Shown here: positions 52,150-64,000 of the stretch, one piece after another
How positions within the stretch are numbered: the first letter of the stretch is position 1
Layout: every line of letters starts with the position of its first letter
Source: Dasyornis broadbenti
Lineage: Eukaryota > Chordata > Aves > Passeriformes > Dasyornithidae
Length of the DNA stretch: 64,000 bases
Direction: 5' to 3'
Assembly: GCA_013397935.1 (NCBI GenBank)
Contig: VZRN01004661.1
Coordinates: forward strand, 1,058,420 to 1,122,419
The notes under the pieces: generated by a model
Told to the model about the DNA's origin: nothing
Database searches by the model: none
Seen by the model: only the letters and a program-made list of their open reading frames with translations
Translations under genes and position numbers: made by a program

Positions 52150-52380
52150 AGGCAATCTTACTGATCTGATATAGGAGGATGGAGCCAGGCTCTTCTTGAT
52201 GATGCCAAGCAATAGAAGAAGAAGCAACAGGCACAAACTGTTGCATGGGAAATTCCACTGGATTATGAAGAACTTTGCTGTGTGATGACCAAGCACTGGA
52301 ACAGATTGTCCAGAGAGGCTGTGGAGTTTCCCTCATTGGAGACAGTAATCCAGAAAAATCCTATGCCATGTGCTCAACAC
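52150..52380 (+). mobile_element. CR1 LINE fragment, ORF2 C-terminal and 3' region
   Basis: The order of words follows the end of avian CR1 ORF2: 'ggatggagccaggctcttct' (52177-52196), 'gcaacaggcacaaactg' (about 52224-52240), 'gaaattccactggattatga', 'gaagaactttgctgtgtgat', 'cactggaacagattgtccag' (52294-52313), 'agaggctgtggagtttccct' and 'attggagacagtaatccaga'. In CR1 these encode the C-terminal segment with the W-N/L-E-Q 'trough' and the following S-P-S-L-E motif. Several substitutions and stops interrupt every frame, so it is inactive. The usual 3' tail of ATTCTATGA units is not obvious after about 52380. The 5' limit is uncertain and could reach further left. Confidence 0.85.
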
Positions 52381-55300
52381 CACCTGAAATTCATGGCTGT
52401 GAGGTCCATATCTCTCAAAAACCTACATACAGAATAGAGAGTTAGGCCTCGGATCAAACAAATCACTCACTGGCAAAATTGATATCCTAAATTTTTGGTG
52501 AAATTGGATTTAGGTAACCACCTACTTATTAATAGACAGAAACTTGTAAGTTCAACTGTTTGGCACTCTTGTATAGGTCTATATGAATACACAGCTTGGT
52601 GGGTAGAAAGAGAAACAGAAAAAATGATTAAAAAACAATGAAGAGTAAACTGGGGAATATTTTAAAGAAATTTATCCTTTGATACTAATTTTCTGTTTGT
52701 ATAATCAAGAAAACAGGATGAGAAAATAGAAATGTGTGATATCTGCTAGGGCATAGGATTATTTTTTCATTTTTTTTCATCAGTAAAATAGGTTTGATAG
52801 GCTGTCTTTTTTCCTGGGAGAGAGCTTCCTGTGAAAGTATTTCTTTTCTGAAGCCAAGAAAATGTGTGCTGGAAAATTACCTTGTTTATCTCTACTGATG
52901 ATATCTGCCTAGTGAAAATGTTTTTAATTGCCCTTGCCTTCCAGAGAAGCAGTTCTTATTATATCACATTATCATGTAATCTTCCAGGGCCTATAATGTG
53001 ACATATGGGTTTATTAGTGGGTAACATCTGAAGTGACACAGTTTTAACTATACATAGATCTAGTCAAGATGCCTACAACCTTTAGGATCAACAGAGATGA
53101 TCGGTTTGAGAACTAATGATTCTTATTTTTAAAATGTACATAGCTATCTTCAGCAATGTTCACTCTTTGTGGTCTTTTTTCCCACTAAACCAAATAAAAT
53201 GGTAAATTACATATAGTAATCACATATAGTGTAAATTTTATACTGCGATGGGTTTTAATAATAGATTTTTCTATTTAAGGAAGTACCTTTGATCCAGTCT
53301 CACCAAACAAAAGAGTCTGCCTTAAAAAAAAAGCTGTTTCATTTTATATTGGAAAAATACAATGTGACATCTGGAGAATAAATTGTTCAGTCAGCCAGAA
53401 ATACGCCTTGTAAAAATTGCTTAGGTTTCTGTAACAAGATTATTTACTGCGACTGTTCACCTATAATACAGCACACTTCTGAAATGGACCTTTTATGAAA
53501 CACATCAAGCACTGTGGAAATGTATTCAGTGCATTAATCTACAACACTACACACTTTACAACACTTTTAGAACAGATTTTGAAACTCAGATCATCTAATG
53601 AGACAGAAAGTTTTTTCTTTATATTCATTCCAGTCACGTTTTACTCTAAGCCCTCAGGGTATTTAACATAATGCAATAGGGTTTTTTAGAAAATACAGAC
53701 AAACAAAATGTATTACTTTACAGATCACTAGTGATCTCGGACTGTTCTCTGTGCGTATTTCCACTGCCTGTACATAAGGCAAATACCACATCTGTCTTTT
53801 GCTCTGGAGTTTTATAAATATTTGAGCACTTCAAAATATGTCAGTTTCTAATCATAGTCTTGCGTAATTAATAACGTCTTGATTATCATCAAACTAAAGG
53901 CAAAGAAAGGGTCTGATACAGAGAGGGTGGCATTGATTTGCTTTGGCTCTAGGTGTCTCAGGTCAAGTGACATCAAAAAATGGGAGCAATAAAAAGGATG
54001 CATTTATGCCTTGTTTTAGGCCCTAGATATACAAGGAGGTGCATATGTTCTGCTATAAGGTGATTTCTAGGTCTGAATAAAATCTTAAGATAGGATGAAA
54101 GTTGATTCAGGAAATATCCAGATGTAGCAATGAAAAATTAAATTTTACTAGTGATATCTGTGAATAGCTAATATCTAAATACCGAGTAAAATGACAGTAA
54201 TCTAACACTTATTTTTGCTTGTAAAATAGGTTACAGTGAAGTTGCAGGAACGTAGGAGGGGAGTAATTTCTTCACATGCGATTCAGCAATCATGGCATTC
54301 AAATAGTGAGACAGATACTGAGTCAGTCAGCAGCAGAAAATGATGGTCACAAAAGCAGGAATCTTTCAGTTTCTAAACACAGAAGGCAATCTTTAATTGC
54401 TGTCTTGCCTGAAAGTATTCTCTTGACTGGTAAAAACATTACATAAATCACATGTTGGCAGGCTTGACTCAGACACTGGCGCTGTCATGCTTTGGCAAGT
54501 CAGGTTGTCCCAAACCAACGGCTTTTTTTTCTCAAGAAGTCCATTATAAAAATGAGAATCAAGATCATAAAATTCCTTAACTGTCAGTTGTCATTAAAGA
54601 TGTAGGTGGCAAAAGAAACCAGCTGAAGAATAAGAATGCAACGTAAAAGAAAAGGTACATAAAAATGCACTTATTTTTTAGTTTAGATTCCATTCTGGTC
54701 CAGAAGCATGGTTTATAGGAGGGTCTCAGCACAGGTAGACTACAGGTTTACCTTCAGGTTTTGGGGTAAGCATTCAAGCCTGCCTGCATTTCCTGCCAGT
54801 TCAAGTTGCTTATTATGAATAGAAGTCCAAAATGCCCACCAATTTTATAGCATAGGATATTAACTTGGAAATTGCAACTCTGGATTGCAATTACTTTCGA
54901 TGCTGTATACCAAGGTATTACATTTCCTTTGTTGCAAGATAATGGTACCACATGGAGAAGGCTAAAATTCACAGACTGGAGGAAATGACCAGTCCTTGAA
55001 TCCTTAGTTTCACTGACTCAGTGATTGGTCTGAGAACGTGAGTTTCATCTTGGTAGTCTGATATCTATCTTCATTATGGATTTCACAGTATTTTGCATAA
55101 ATAAACTGCTGTATTAGTGGTTTTGTTTTTACTTATTAAAATAAACCTTTATTAAGAGACTGAAGTAATTTATATAAGCATGGAGTAATTGAGAGATGTT
55201 ATCTGCCAGAAATCGCTACCTGTCATATTGCTTTCAAAGATATTTCTTCTTGTTTCTTCTGTCTTACCACTTAAAATTAAATCATTCCAAGATTGTGAAG

Positions 55301-58300
55301 TATTTTTCTTCAGAAGCCTTCTGATGTTGTCATTTTTGTATCTTCAGATGTGCAATTTTGTAGTGCTCCGCATTTCTTGCAGATTTCATTCTTCACAGAA
55401 TGATTCATTTAATTTTCTGGAAGCAGTGTCTACTGTATGTTTACTTCTTCAGCCACCAGAATATCCATGCATCAGAAGTCATACTGTTTCCTGTAATACA
55501 CTCTGGTTTCTTTGTTCTTAGAAATGTCATAATTTATCTCAAGGGCTGTTATGATGTTCCTTTTATTTTCCACCTTTATTTTGCTTGATTGCTTTTACAC
55601 TCCACTCCATTTTGCAGTACTGGTGCTTTATTTGTCATCTTCTTTTAGCTTTGATTATATTTTTGTTTCATGTCCTCGATTTTCTGTATAAACAATGACT
55701 TTGAGTTTATTGTTAGCAGAGATATATATGGAGAACTTAAGCTTAGGCTGGCATATACTGCAGGCAATTATGAATGGAAATGAAAAACATTATGTGCTAC
55801 ACAGTGCACATCTAAACAGACTAAATCATAAAGAAGTAAATTATATAAAATAAAGCAGTTGCTTTACTCAATACCTGCTTTTATTGTCAAGTAGCAAATA
55901 GATAACTGAATCAATCAGGGAGAATAGTGCCACCTCTTCATGTAGAAGTCCATTGCATCCCTCAACTTTCCAGATAAAGTTTCCCCGATGACCATTGTGT
56001 TGCTCAGCTTTTATGCCCCAAGTGGTTGGTGCTGCTGCTTGGTGTAACTCTGAGAATTGCGTGAATAAACTGAGATACTCCTTGGGTATAGAAGTTAAAC
56101 AACGTAAAATGTTATTCCTGTGTTATTTAAAGTTCCCCTATTTAAAATTTCATCTTTCCATTGATATGGAAATCCAACTCTCTTACAAAACACCTGACAA
56201 GAGCTGCACTCTCCCTTGTCCCTTATCCTCTATATCTGTGATATGTTGAAAAAACACCAAACATCAAGAAAATAGCAGCTATTCCTAAGTGGTGGGACAG
56301 GGAACTAGAAAAGGCCTTTGCCTTTCACCAATCCAGGTATTTTTGTACTGCTTTTCAGGCTCAAATCAGATATTTAAACATATGATCAACAAACTAAATA
56401 TGAAATGCAGTGTATTCTCTCTGTGCAGAGAGAAAATGGAAAGGTAAGTAGGGCTCCAGATATTATAGATGTTCTGCTGTATGATTGAATTAAAACTAAA
56501 CCAGATATTGAATATGTGTATATATCACAATAAGAAATAGAACTCAAAAGAAAGTTAAGCTAACTTCTTTTGTTATGAAAACTGGCAAGGCTTTTTATAT
56601 AAAAATACCACTGAAAAAGCTGTTTCCCTGTGCACATTCTACAGATGGAGTGCAGGGAGATGAATTTTCTTGTGGATTCATGGTTATAGCGTTAGACAGA
56701 CTTTAAAAACTTCCAGAGATTTTTCCTGTTCAGTTATGATCCTGCACTGAAGTGATAATATTATTCTTTCTGTGCTCAGTAATCCTTGGTCAGCCGCTTG
56801 GGCTTACAATATCATTAATTTTTTCAAACCGAATCCCAATATTAAAGTAAAAATCTACAGTAAAAGGATGTGAAATAAATAAGCTTCTGCTCTGTGAAAC
56901 TTCATATAAAATACATATAGTAAGCTACTACTATCATAGTAGCTGTATTATAAAGTACACTGCAAATCCCTACATAGCAAAATAAAGACTACAGAAATGG
57001 AAAAATTCAAGTATAATACTCAGAATAGGAAAATATGTATATTCTGGTATTGAAGTTACTCTTGGTTCATAATAGCCATTCCTTAAGGTTGCACAAACGC
57101 TATCCATAGAAATTGCAGAAAACCAGTCCCAGTTTTGGAGAAATTCGGTGTTTGGCAGTAGTAGTAGTGAAAAATGTTTAAATGCTTCAGAGCCACTCTC
57201 CATTTCTCAACCCCACCCTGCCCTTCTTAAATCATTATGGTTGCAGACGTGGAGGGAGGGGGCAGGTTGTGCTAACCTCCTGTTGCTGTGCTGTAACACC
57301 ACTATTTAACACAGCCCTTTGGCCCTGTCCCCTTTATGAAGCACAATTCTGGTATTCCTAATCCCCACAGAGTTTGAAAGGGAAGAGGACACACTGCTGA
57401 GAGAAAAGCACTTTGTGTGCTCTCTGTTGCACACCTCAGCTGATGCCTTTCCTTTGCTGCATGGGTGGACACAGAAGGGTCATGTACCTCTTGTAACTTT
57501 CGCTTTATCCTCCCCTCAGCCACATCTTCCCTTCCCAGGTCATTCTGGGAACTGGTGAGTGTGATCTCATGTGTTTGGGAAGGCAAGGGAGGGATTGGGA
57601 ACAGCAGAAAGGAGTCTCCCCTACTTGACCAAAACATTGCTGTGGTCTGGCAGTGGGGCAGATCCACGAAACATGTCATGGAGACTGTACCAATTCAGAA
57701 GATGTACTGGAGTAAACAATACTAGAAAAGGCATTAGACTCAGATTAACAGAAAACGAAGGCTTTGGCTTGGAATTATGAAACTATTTGGACAACACCAG
57801 TTTTGGGCAATGTGGGGTGGAAATCTTTATTAGCAGGATATGGATGTGTCCAGGAAGTGGGGAAACATCCAGCTGATGATTAAAGAGTGTATTTGGGAAT
57901 ATCGTATTTACATTGGTGAAAGAAGGAAAAATGTATATTTTTTAAGGAAAAAAGCTTTCTCTAAGTAGTAGTGTAGCCTTTCATTTACATGATAGTTCAG
58001 CTACATCATTGTAAACAGTTTTTTCATTACATTCAAAAACCTGAAGGGTGCAGAGAAAACTATTGGCAGAAAAGCTGTCAAATGGGTATATTTTTCCCCG
58101 CTAAGTTTTTTATCTCCTTAGAAGCTTTTCCCTGATGTATATTTGGGAAAATTCCTTTAGTTCTCACAGTTTGTAACATGAGTTATGACTACATAAGCCT
58201 TATTAGCCTGATGCATGTAAGTATTAGGTAACTTATTTCTGATAAATGAAAAACAATCCAATATATTAAAGAAAAATTACAACATCCAAGAATTAGTACT

Positions 58301-59770
58301 ACAGCTTGTTCTATACTCCTTCCAAAAAAAGTCCAGTCAGGAATTCTGCCTAAGTCTGTATGTAAAAAATGGACTAACTTTATAAATAATATATTTCACA
58401 TAATAGTTAAACAAGTTAAATTTTTTCCCTACTTACTGCAAGATATGCTGGCAGGAATAAAAGTTGGAACTGAAGCTCCCAGTCTGCAAATACTTCCAAT
58501 TTTCAGTTTTTCAAGGTACTTTTACATAAATTCTTACTTCAGAATTTCATAAGTTCATCCTCCTTCAATATAGTCTTTACATCTCTATATCTTATATGTA
58601 TTTAACAGATTGATCTAAAATCACACAGCTCTTTCTTCTACTCTGCTTCTCCTCTGTTTGAGACAATTTTAATGAATTCAGTTGTTCTGCTCTAGACATT
58701 TTGGTACATGTCATCTACAGAATAATTTGCAGTATTATTTTATAGTTTAAATAATGTCCCCTTGTTCAGAAACCCACTACCCTAATCATTTATTGATTGA
58801 CTAGTACTGAAATACTATAGATCTCTAGCAAAATGCAAATTAGGATTTTATATCTGATGCCACATTGCAAAATATTAGCATTCAGATTAAAAACAACTGC
58901 ACTCTGCCAAGAAAAGATAGATTTAGGGCCAAAGCGATTGGATTTTGAAATACATTTATGCTTATTTTTTAAAGCATTTCAATTTTGGGAAAATGAAATT
59001 GAGGGTAAGGTTCTTGCCTGGTACTGTGTATGTTAGGGGTTTACCCAAGGGGATAAAAACCAAGCCATGAAGTTAATTTAGCTTCAGTACTAGACAAAAA
59101 TCTCTTGGCTCACATAAGCAATGCTAAAGGTTGAGAACAGCTGCAGATCTCTTAAAATCATGCTTTTTCTGCAAAATCAGTTTTTGTATTTCTATATGCA
59201 CCATCTATTTATAAATATTTCTATGGCTATGTAGCTTCCTCTTTATAAATGGGTTATTTTAGAACACGTTTGATCCACATCAAATTTATTCAGATTATTT
59301 CAAGGTCAGGATGAAATTTAAAAAGAAAAATGTCTAGAGAGAGAGTTTTTTTTCTTAGATGTTATTTCAAAAGGTGATCTTTCATAGGAAGTGTTTTGAA
59401 ATATTATCTGTACATAACTCAAAATGTTGAAAATACTCTTTATTAAGCAGTTTATGTTCTGCTTTGAAAGAAAAGCTGTGTTAGCTTCTTATTTACTTAT
59501 TTCTTTATTATTTTTCTTGATGATGAAAAAAGCTAAGAGTTGATAGAAACCAAAACCTTTTTTTCAGTGTGCATATTTGCAAACACTGCTAAGCAAAACC
59601 TACTTTTGCTTTATAGAATTTAAAAAATGTTGTTAAAAGCAGAAAAATAAGCATAGGGAACAAAAAAGTTGCAATCCGTTTAGCCTGTTTTTTCTTTTAC
59701 TCAAAGTGAACAAAATAGATGTTAGTTTTATAGAAAAGAACTTTCAAATGGAGATAATTGTTCTTGCTGA

Positions 59771-59810
59771 GTTTGAAAGTTTAGAAGTTTGAAAGTTAGA
59801 AGCTTGAAAC
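59771..59810. repeat. Imperfect tandem repeat, about 16-base unit
   Basis: 'gtttgaaagtttagaa' (59771-59786), 'gtttgaaagttagaa' (59787-59801) and a partial 'gcttgaaac' (59802-59810). Two and a half copies that differ by one deletion and one substitution. Confidence 0.8.
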
Positions 59811-60270
59811 ACTTATAGGAAGTATCTGCCAGTATTTGAAAATGCTTTCATGTATGAATTTTCCAAAAACTATATTTTTGTCTAAGGATTATAATTTAAA
59901 ACTACACATGGTACTTGTTTATACATGCTATACTAATTTAATTACCATCAGTAGCTTTTGTAGCAACTAAAAAATGCCTGTTTCTCAAAAACGTCTTATC
60001 CAGATACAATTTGGTGCATGAGCTCAGGTTGATTTTGCTTTTCAGTAACAAGCTCCTATATACATTCTGGCCTATACCTCAAATATATTTTGAGGAAACA
60101 AAATTTGTATATAAAATTCCATATATCACATTGATGTCATATTGCAGGAGGCAATTTGTCTTCTGTTTTTTTCCAAGTGTTATTTATGCTGAATACTGGC
60201 AGCTTCACACAAGCTGTGATTGCTGTGAAAATGAAAGAGCAGCATGTTCTGATCTGTTGACCCTCATAGA

Positions 60271-60344
60271 TTTTTTTTTTTTTTTTGGTAGACTTGTATT
60301 TTTACTTTTGCTAACCCAAATGGCTTTGGGGTTTTTTTTTTTTT
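60271..60344. repeat. Paired poly-T runs
   Basis: T16 at 60271-60286 and T13 at 60332-60344, separated by 45 bases. They create a phenylalanine-rich chance frame on the plus strand (60011-60355). Simple low-complexity sequence, or old poly(A) tails read from the opposite strand. Confidence 0.8.
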
Positions 60345-63300
60345 GTGTCAAATGAGTTAGTTCAGACAGAGGCTGCTGGTTTGGGGTTCAAGTTTACATT
60401 CACCTTGGTGGCTGATGCCAGCAGTTACCCTGCAGGGTTCAGGAGTGTGTGGTAGCAGCCCGGCACGGGTGTTTCCAAGCACTCAGTCCTAGACAAATAC
60501 TACTAATACAGAAGTGTTTAAAGCTACAGTCTCCCTGGTGTGGCTGGAGAAATAGTAAATGGCTTATTCTTTCTGAAAACATCACATGGTCATTTGCTCC
60601 TAGGTTTAGTTGAACAGTCATAACAGCTGTGTTCTTCATGCCTATGGTGTATTTTTACTCCTTCCTGTTCCCGGTGTGTCCTTGGGCACAGCGTGTCAGT
60701 GTGAATGGCACCAAGGCTCTTCCTTACCACTTTCTATCAGCATGCTATTAGTATTAATAAATTAGTCAATCAGATACAGTGCCAACTGCGGCGGAGGCTT
60801 GAGAATTCCAATTTTAAGATTCCATTGCTGAGAAGAAGTGTCACACAGCACCAGGTATCACCGTATTACACACTACAGGCTGTGTGAGAGTAAGGCTTGA
60901 CGTTATCACCTGCTTGGTTTCTCTTATGTAGAGATATCCTGGCACCTGTCTTTTCACAGCTGCATGATTTGCTTCCCATCACGTCACGACAATGCATGTC
61001 CCCAGTTCAGGTATGTAGTTATCTTTCCTAGTATTTGAAGCTCTCTAATGTTAAACATCAAGTAGTGACACTCTTCTTGTGTTATCAACAATCTAGAAAA
61101 ATATCAAAACTCTTGCTTAATTTTTAAGACGATATTTGGTGATAATTTACAGCCACCAACACAATGCTGTGATCCCTTGCCTTTACACAGACACACAATG
61201 CATACACCCACAGATTTTTCCCTTTTAGTTGATGGAAGGCATAATTTTGACTCTGAAAATTGCATTTAGATATAAACTACAGAACACTGCTCTATTAAGA
61301 ACCGTACTAGTAACACTGAGTGAATTAAAAATTCATTCAAGCATTCATTTTAAGAGGATGTTTAATTAGCTGATCTTACATCATTAGTTATCAAAACAGA
61401 CTATGAGTATTCATAACCACAGAATTATTGTATTTTGTCTTCCCCTTGGCAGTTAATTATTTTGAGATAAAAGGTCAATGTAGGGATAAAAGGTATTTTT
61501 AAGGGATTTTTTTTTTTTTAGAAATGAAGCATAAACATTTATTTTTCTGAAAATTTTCGCAGACCATATTTAGTTCAAAATCACAGATGTTTTTTGTCCT
61601 CAGACACCCTGCTTTTCTACCCCAGCATTTCAGTTATCCCAGTTTAACTGCCTGGGCAATTCTTAATCCTGCTATGTTACATTCAAAATCCACAGCGCCT
61701 TTGAGAGCCTGTCCTAGTTAGTGATTTTCTTCTAGTGTTATTGTATGTATTTTTTTTTAATTGGTCTTTCAAGTGACAGATCTTAAGTCCAGAACTTCAG
61801 ATTTGGGCAGAAAGCCCCTTCTCCCCTCATTCCATATGTTCTCACAAAGAAAACCTGGCTGACAGAGTTAATGTCAGCCTGGGCATGCCAGTCCATGAGT
61901 TTGCACCTGTGTCGTGACTTCCAACAACTCAAGCTTCAGTTTTGCTTTATTTATCAATTCTATCAAGAGACAAGTTCAGCACAAAGGGCACAGTTACACT
62001 GACATATTTCCTGAATCATTTGGGAGGTTAAGTGGACAATTAAGCCAACATTGTATTGAAAAGTACTGATCTTTTTAAGCTGAATGATCCTATAATTATC
62101 TACAGAGTTTTGAGTCCAGAGTACCAGACAAAAATAGTAGCAGTAAAAATAAAGTAAGAGCTTTCTACTGGAAAGTTAATTTTACTTCATAATTCCCTTT
62201 CTACAATAGATACATTGAGACAGTTTTAAAACTTTGTGGGAAGGGTGAGATATTTAAAATATCCTAATAGTATAGTGAATGATCCCCACGGAAAAAAAAT
62301 GTGGAAAAGATGTTTTCCAGACTCGGCCCCTTACTCTTAAAATCCACAAAGAGCATCACTGTTAGAATGGAAAATGAGTATTTACTTTGGAAAATTGCTT
62401 GCTTTTTGAATAAGTCATGTTGTTCAGGGTAGAATGGAATAACCTACATCATAAATTAATGCTGTTAAAATGAATACTTGATACGAATCCTGGGAAATGT
62501 TCTTTGCCATCAGTGTTTGAAAAAAGTAGGAGCTGTGCAGAAGCCAAACCAATTTGCATTGCTTGAAAACACATAGGTTTCCCACTACTGATGAATTAAC
62601 AAACACTTTGGATCAGCTCCATCTTGTAGTGTTGTTAACGTTTACCTAAAAAGCAATAGTGCAAGAAGGTACAGTATGTGATTTGGAAGTAAATCAATAC
62701 TGAAGTTCGATGAAGAATTGGAAGTTAGAAGAGTAAAAAGAAATGAAATTCTGTGAACCTAAGCACTGAGCATGGGCCAGCAAAGGTTGTCTAATACACT
62801 ATTTCTGTCCACTTGTGGGGAGATATTTGTTTTAGTTTGGAAAATTCGGCATTCCTGCTAGGCCAAACTGTCAATTACAGTATCTCTCTGGTGTTGGATG
62901 TCCTTGCAATTTTCAACTTTTTTCCTTCTTCTGGTTCCCTTCCATTTATTTCTCAAGCTATTCTCTTGCCATTGCCCCCATAAATGGCTCAGTTCTTCCC
63001 TGGAACTGAAATACTCTGATTTAAACACTTTTGTGTTTCGTGATAAATTTTTCAAGCAGCTACTTACTGCCTTATAATAATTAGTGTTTTATTTTCCTGC
63101 TGAGAAAAAAAGTGCTATTTAAGTTAATCGCTGTAAATTTTGTATGTCTTTGTTTTAGAATTGGCCAAACATCATTCCTGAGCACCACAGTGACCTTTGT
63201 GGGCACTGTGATAGCATTTAGGAAAGAAATGTAACAGACCTTTGCTCTGCATGTGCAGGATCACATTTTTCCAGTTTTTATCAAAGCAATCACTGTACTT

Positions 63301-64000
63301 TCTAGTATGACAACTGCCATGTTGGATTGTTTCATGATCAGCATTTAATGATTTGATGACAGTAAAAGTAGCTGATAAAGATGGAGGAGGTAAAAACAAT
63401 CTCTGTAAGCTTCTTCCATATAGGAATCTCTCCTCAGCTGTGGCTGTAAATCTCAAGCAGGGGTAACTGGGAAGCCCCTTAGTTTGCTCCCTGAGTTATC
63501 CCTTTCCCTGCAACTCCTTGACCCCAAACTTGTCTTTATTCACTGGGCAGTGTAAACTCATACTTTCAGCTTTATAGCCATGAAGAGTAATGTTTGAAAC
63601 ACAAGTACCTGGGAATTACTGTACTGAGGGAGAGCTCCAGTTTTGCTGTCCAGCATTCTGACTAACAGGGGTCATCTGTGAAGTGCTCATTAGCTTTGTC
63701 TTAATATCTAAAACCCAGAGTTTTAAATCACTTCAAATAATTCTTCATCAGCATTAAGTAAAATTCTTTGTTTCAACGACAGTGTATCTCAAGGATTTAT
63801 CTATGTGAAATCTATTCCCTCTGTGAATCTTGTTTAATTTATGGCCTTAGCAAAATGCCATGGTAAGGAGTCCCAAAATCTAATTATGTGTTGTGTGAGA
63901 AAAATTATTTTCCTTTTATCAGTTCCTAATTTGCCCCACTTCAATTTAATAACTAACTCATTTTGTTGTATTATGGAAGAGAAGAAGAAAAGCTCCCAGT

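Larger units (their letters stand above)
52381..64000. other. Anonymous AT-rich non-coding DNA
   Basis: No gene is supported. There is a small inverted repeat at 56923-56944 ('agctacta' and 'tagtagct' around six bases), a three-unit tandem repeat at 59771-59810, T runs of 16 at 60271-60286, 13 at 60332-60344 and 13 at 61507-61519. Less AT-rich patches at about 57200-57700 and 60360-60720 carry short overlapping frames on both strands without motifs. Confidence 0.5.

Noticed and set aside
57302..57725. Overlapping frames on both strands (125 and 86 codons)
   Set aside because: Local composition explains them; no motifs, no convincing splice sites.
60011..60355. Plus-strand frame of 114 codons with hydrophobic end, membrane protein-like
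   Set aside because: The hydrophobic end is phenylalanine encoded by two poly-T runs, not a membrane segment.

Overview
This 64 kb window looks like AT-rich, gene-poor nuclear DNA from a vertebrate, most likely a bird. The best clue is the repeats. There are fragments of CR1-type LINEs, including a typical CR1 3' tail at about 3238-3325 that ends in the 'gattctatga' word common in bird (and crocodilian) genomes. There is also an avian-looking CR1 end at about 52150-52380, two older and more decayed LINE pieces (about 7700-8400 minus and 25585-25795 plus), and a MIR-like SINE relic at about 40938-41110. I see no intact protein-coding gene, rRNA, tRNA, CRISPR array or prokaryotic-style operon. 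Most open frames are under 110 codons, often start at non-ATG codons, and read as chance frames in AT-rich DNA.

Layout: 1-3235 is anonymous AT-rich DNA. 3238-4502 holds a CR1 tail and the most gene-like object in the window: a decayed minus-strand frame of 202 codons (3897-4502) with three in-frame stops, bounded by plausible splice sites, with an A-rich tract downstream on the same strand. 4503-13385 is non-coding apart from an antisense LINE reverse-transcriptase fragment. A 31-base T run lies at 13386-13416. A CpG-rich island of sequence sits at about 13920-14320. 14330-40930 is anonymous DNA with scattered relics: a possible dispersed repeat at 21140-21265, a LINE C-terminal piece at 25585-25795, a possible amniote repeat at 26170-26430, a coding-like segment at 32534-32806, and a weak open frame at 37406-37808. 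40938-41410 holds the MIR-like relic followed by a less AT-rich stretch. The rest, to 64000, is again anonymous apart from the CR1 piece at about 52150-52380.

The window is therefore best read as part of a large intron or an intergenic gene desert. The parts do not form a pathway. The main candidates for follow-up are the dead 202-codon frame, the smaller coding-like segment at 32534-32806, and the CpG-rich block near 14.1 kb. All family assignments come from reading motifs by eye; no database search was run.
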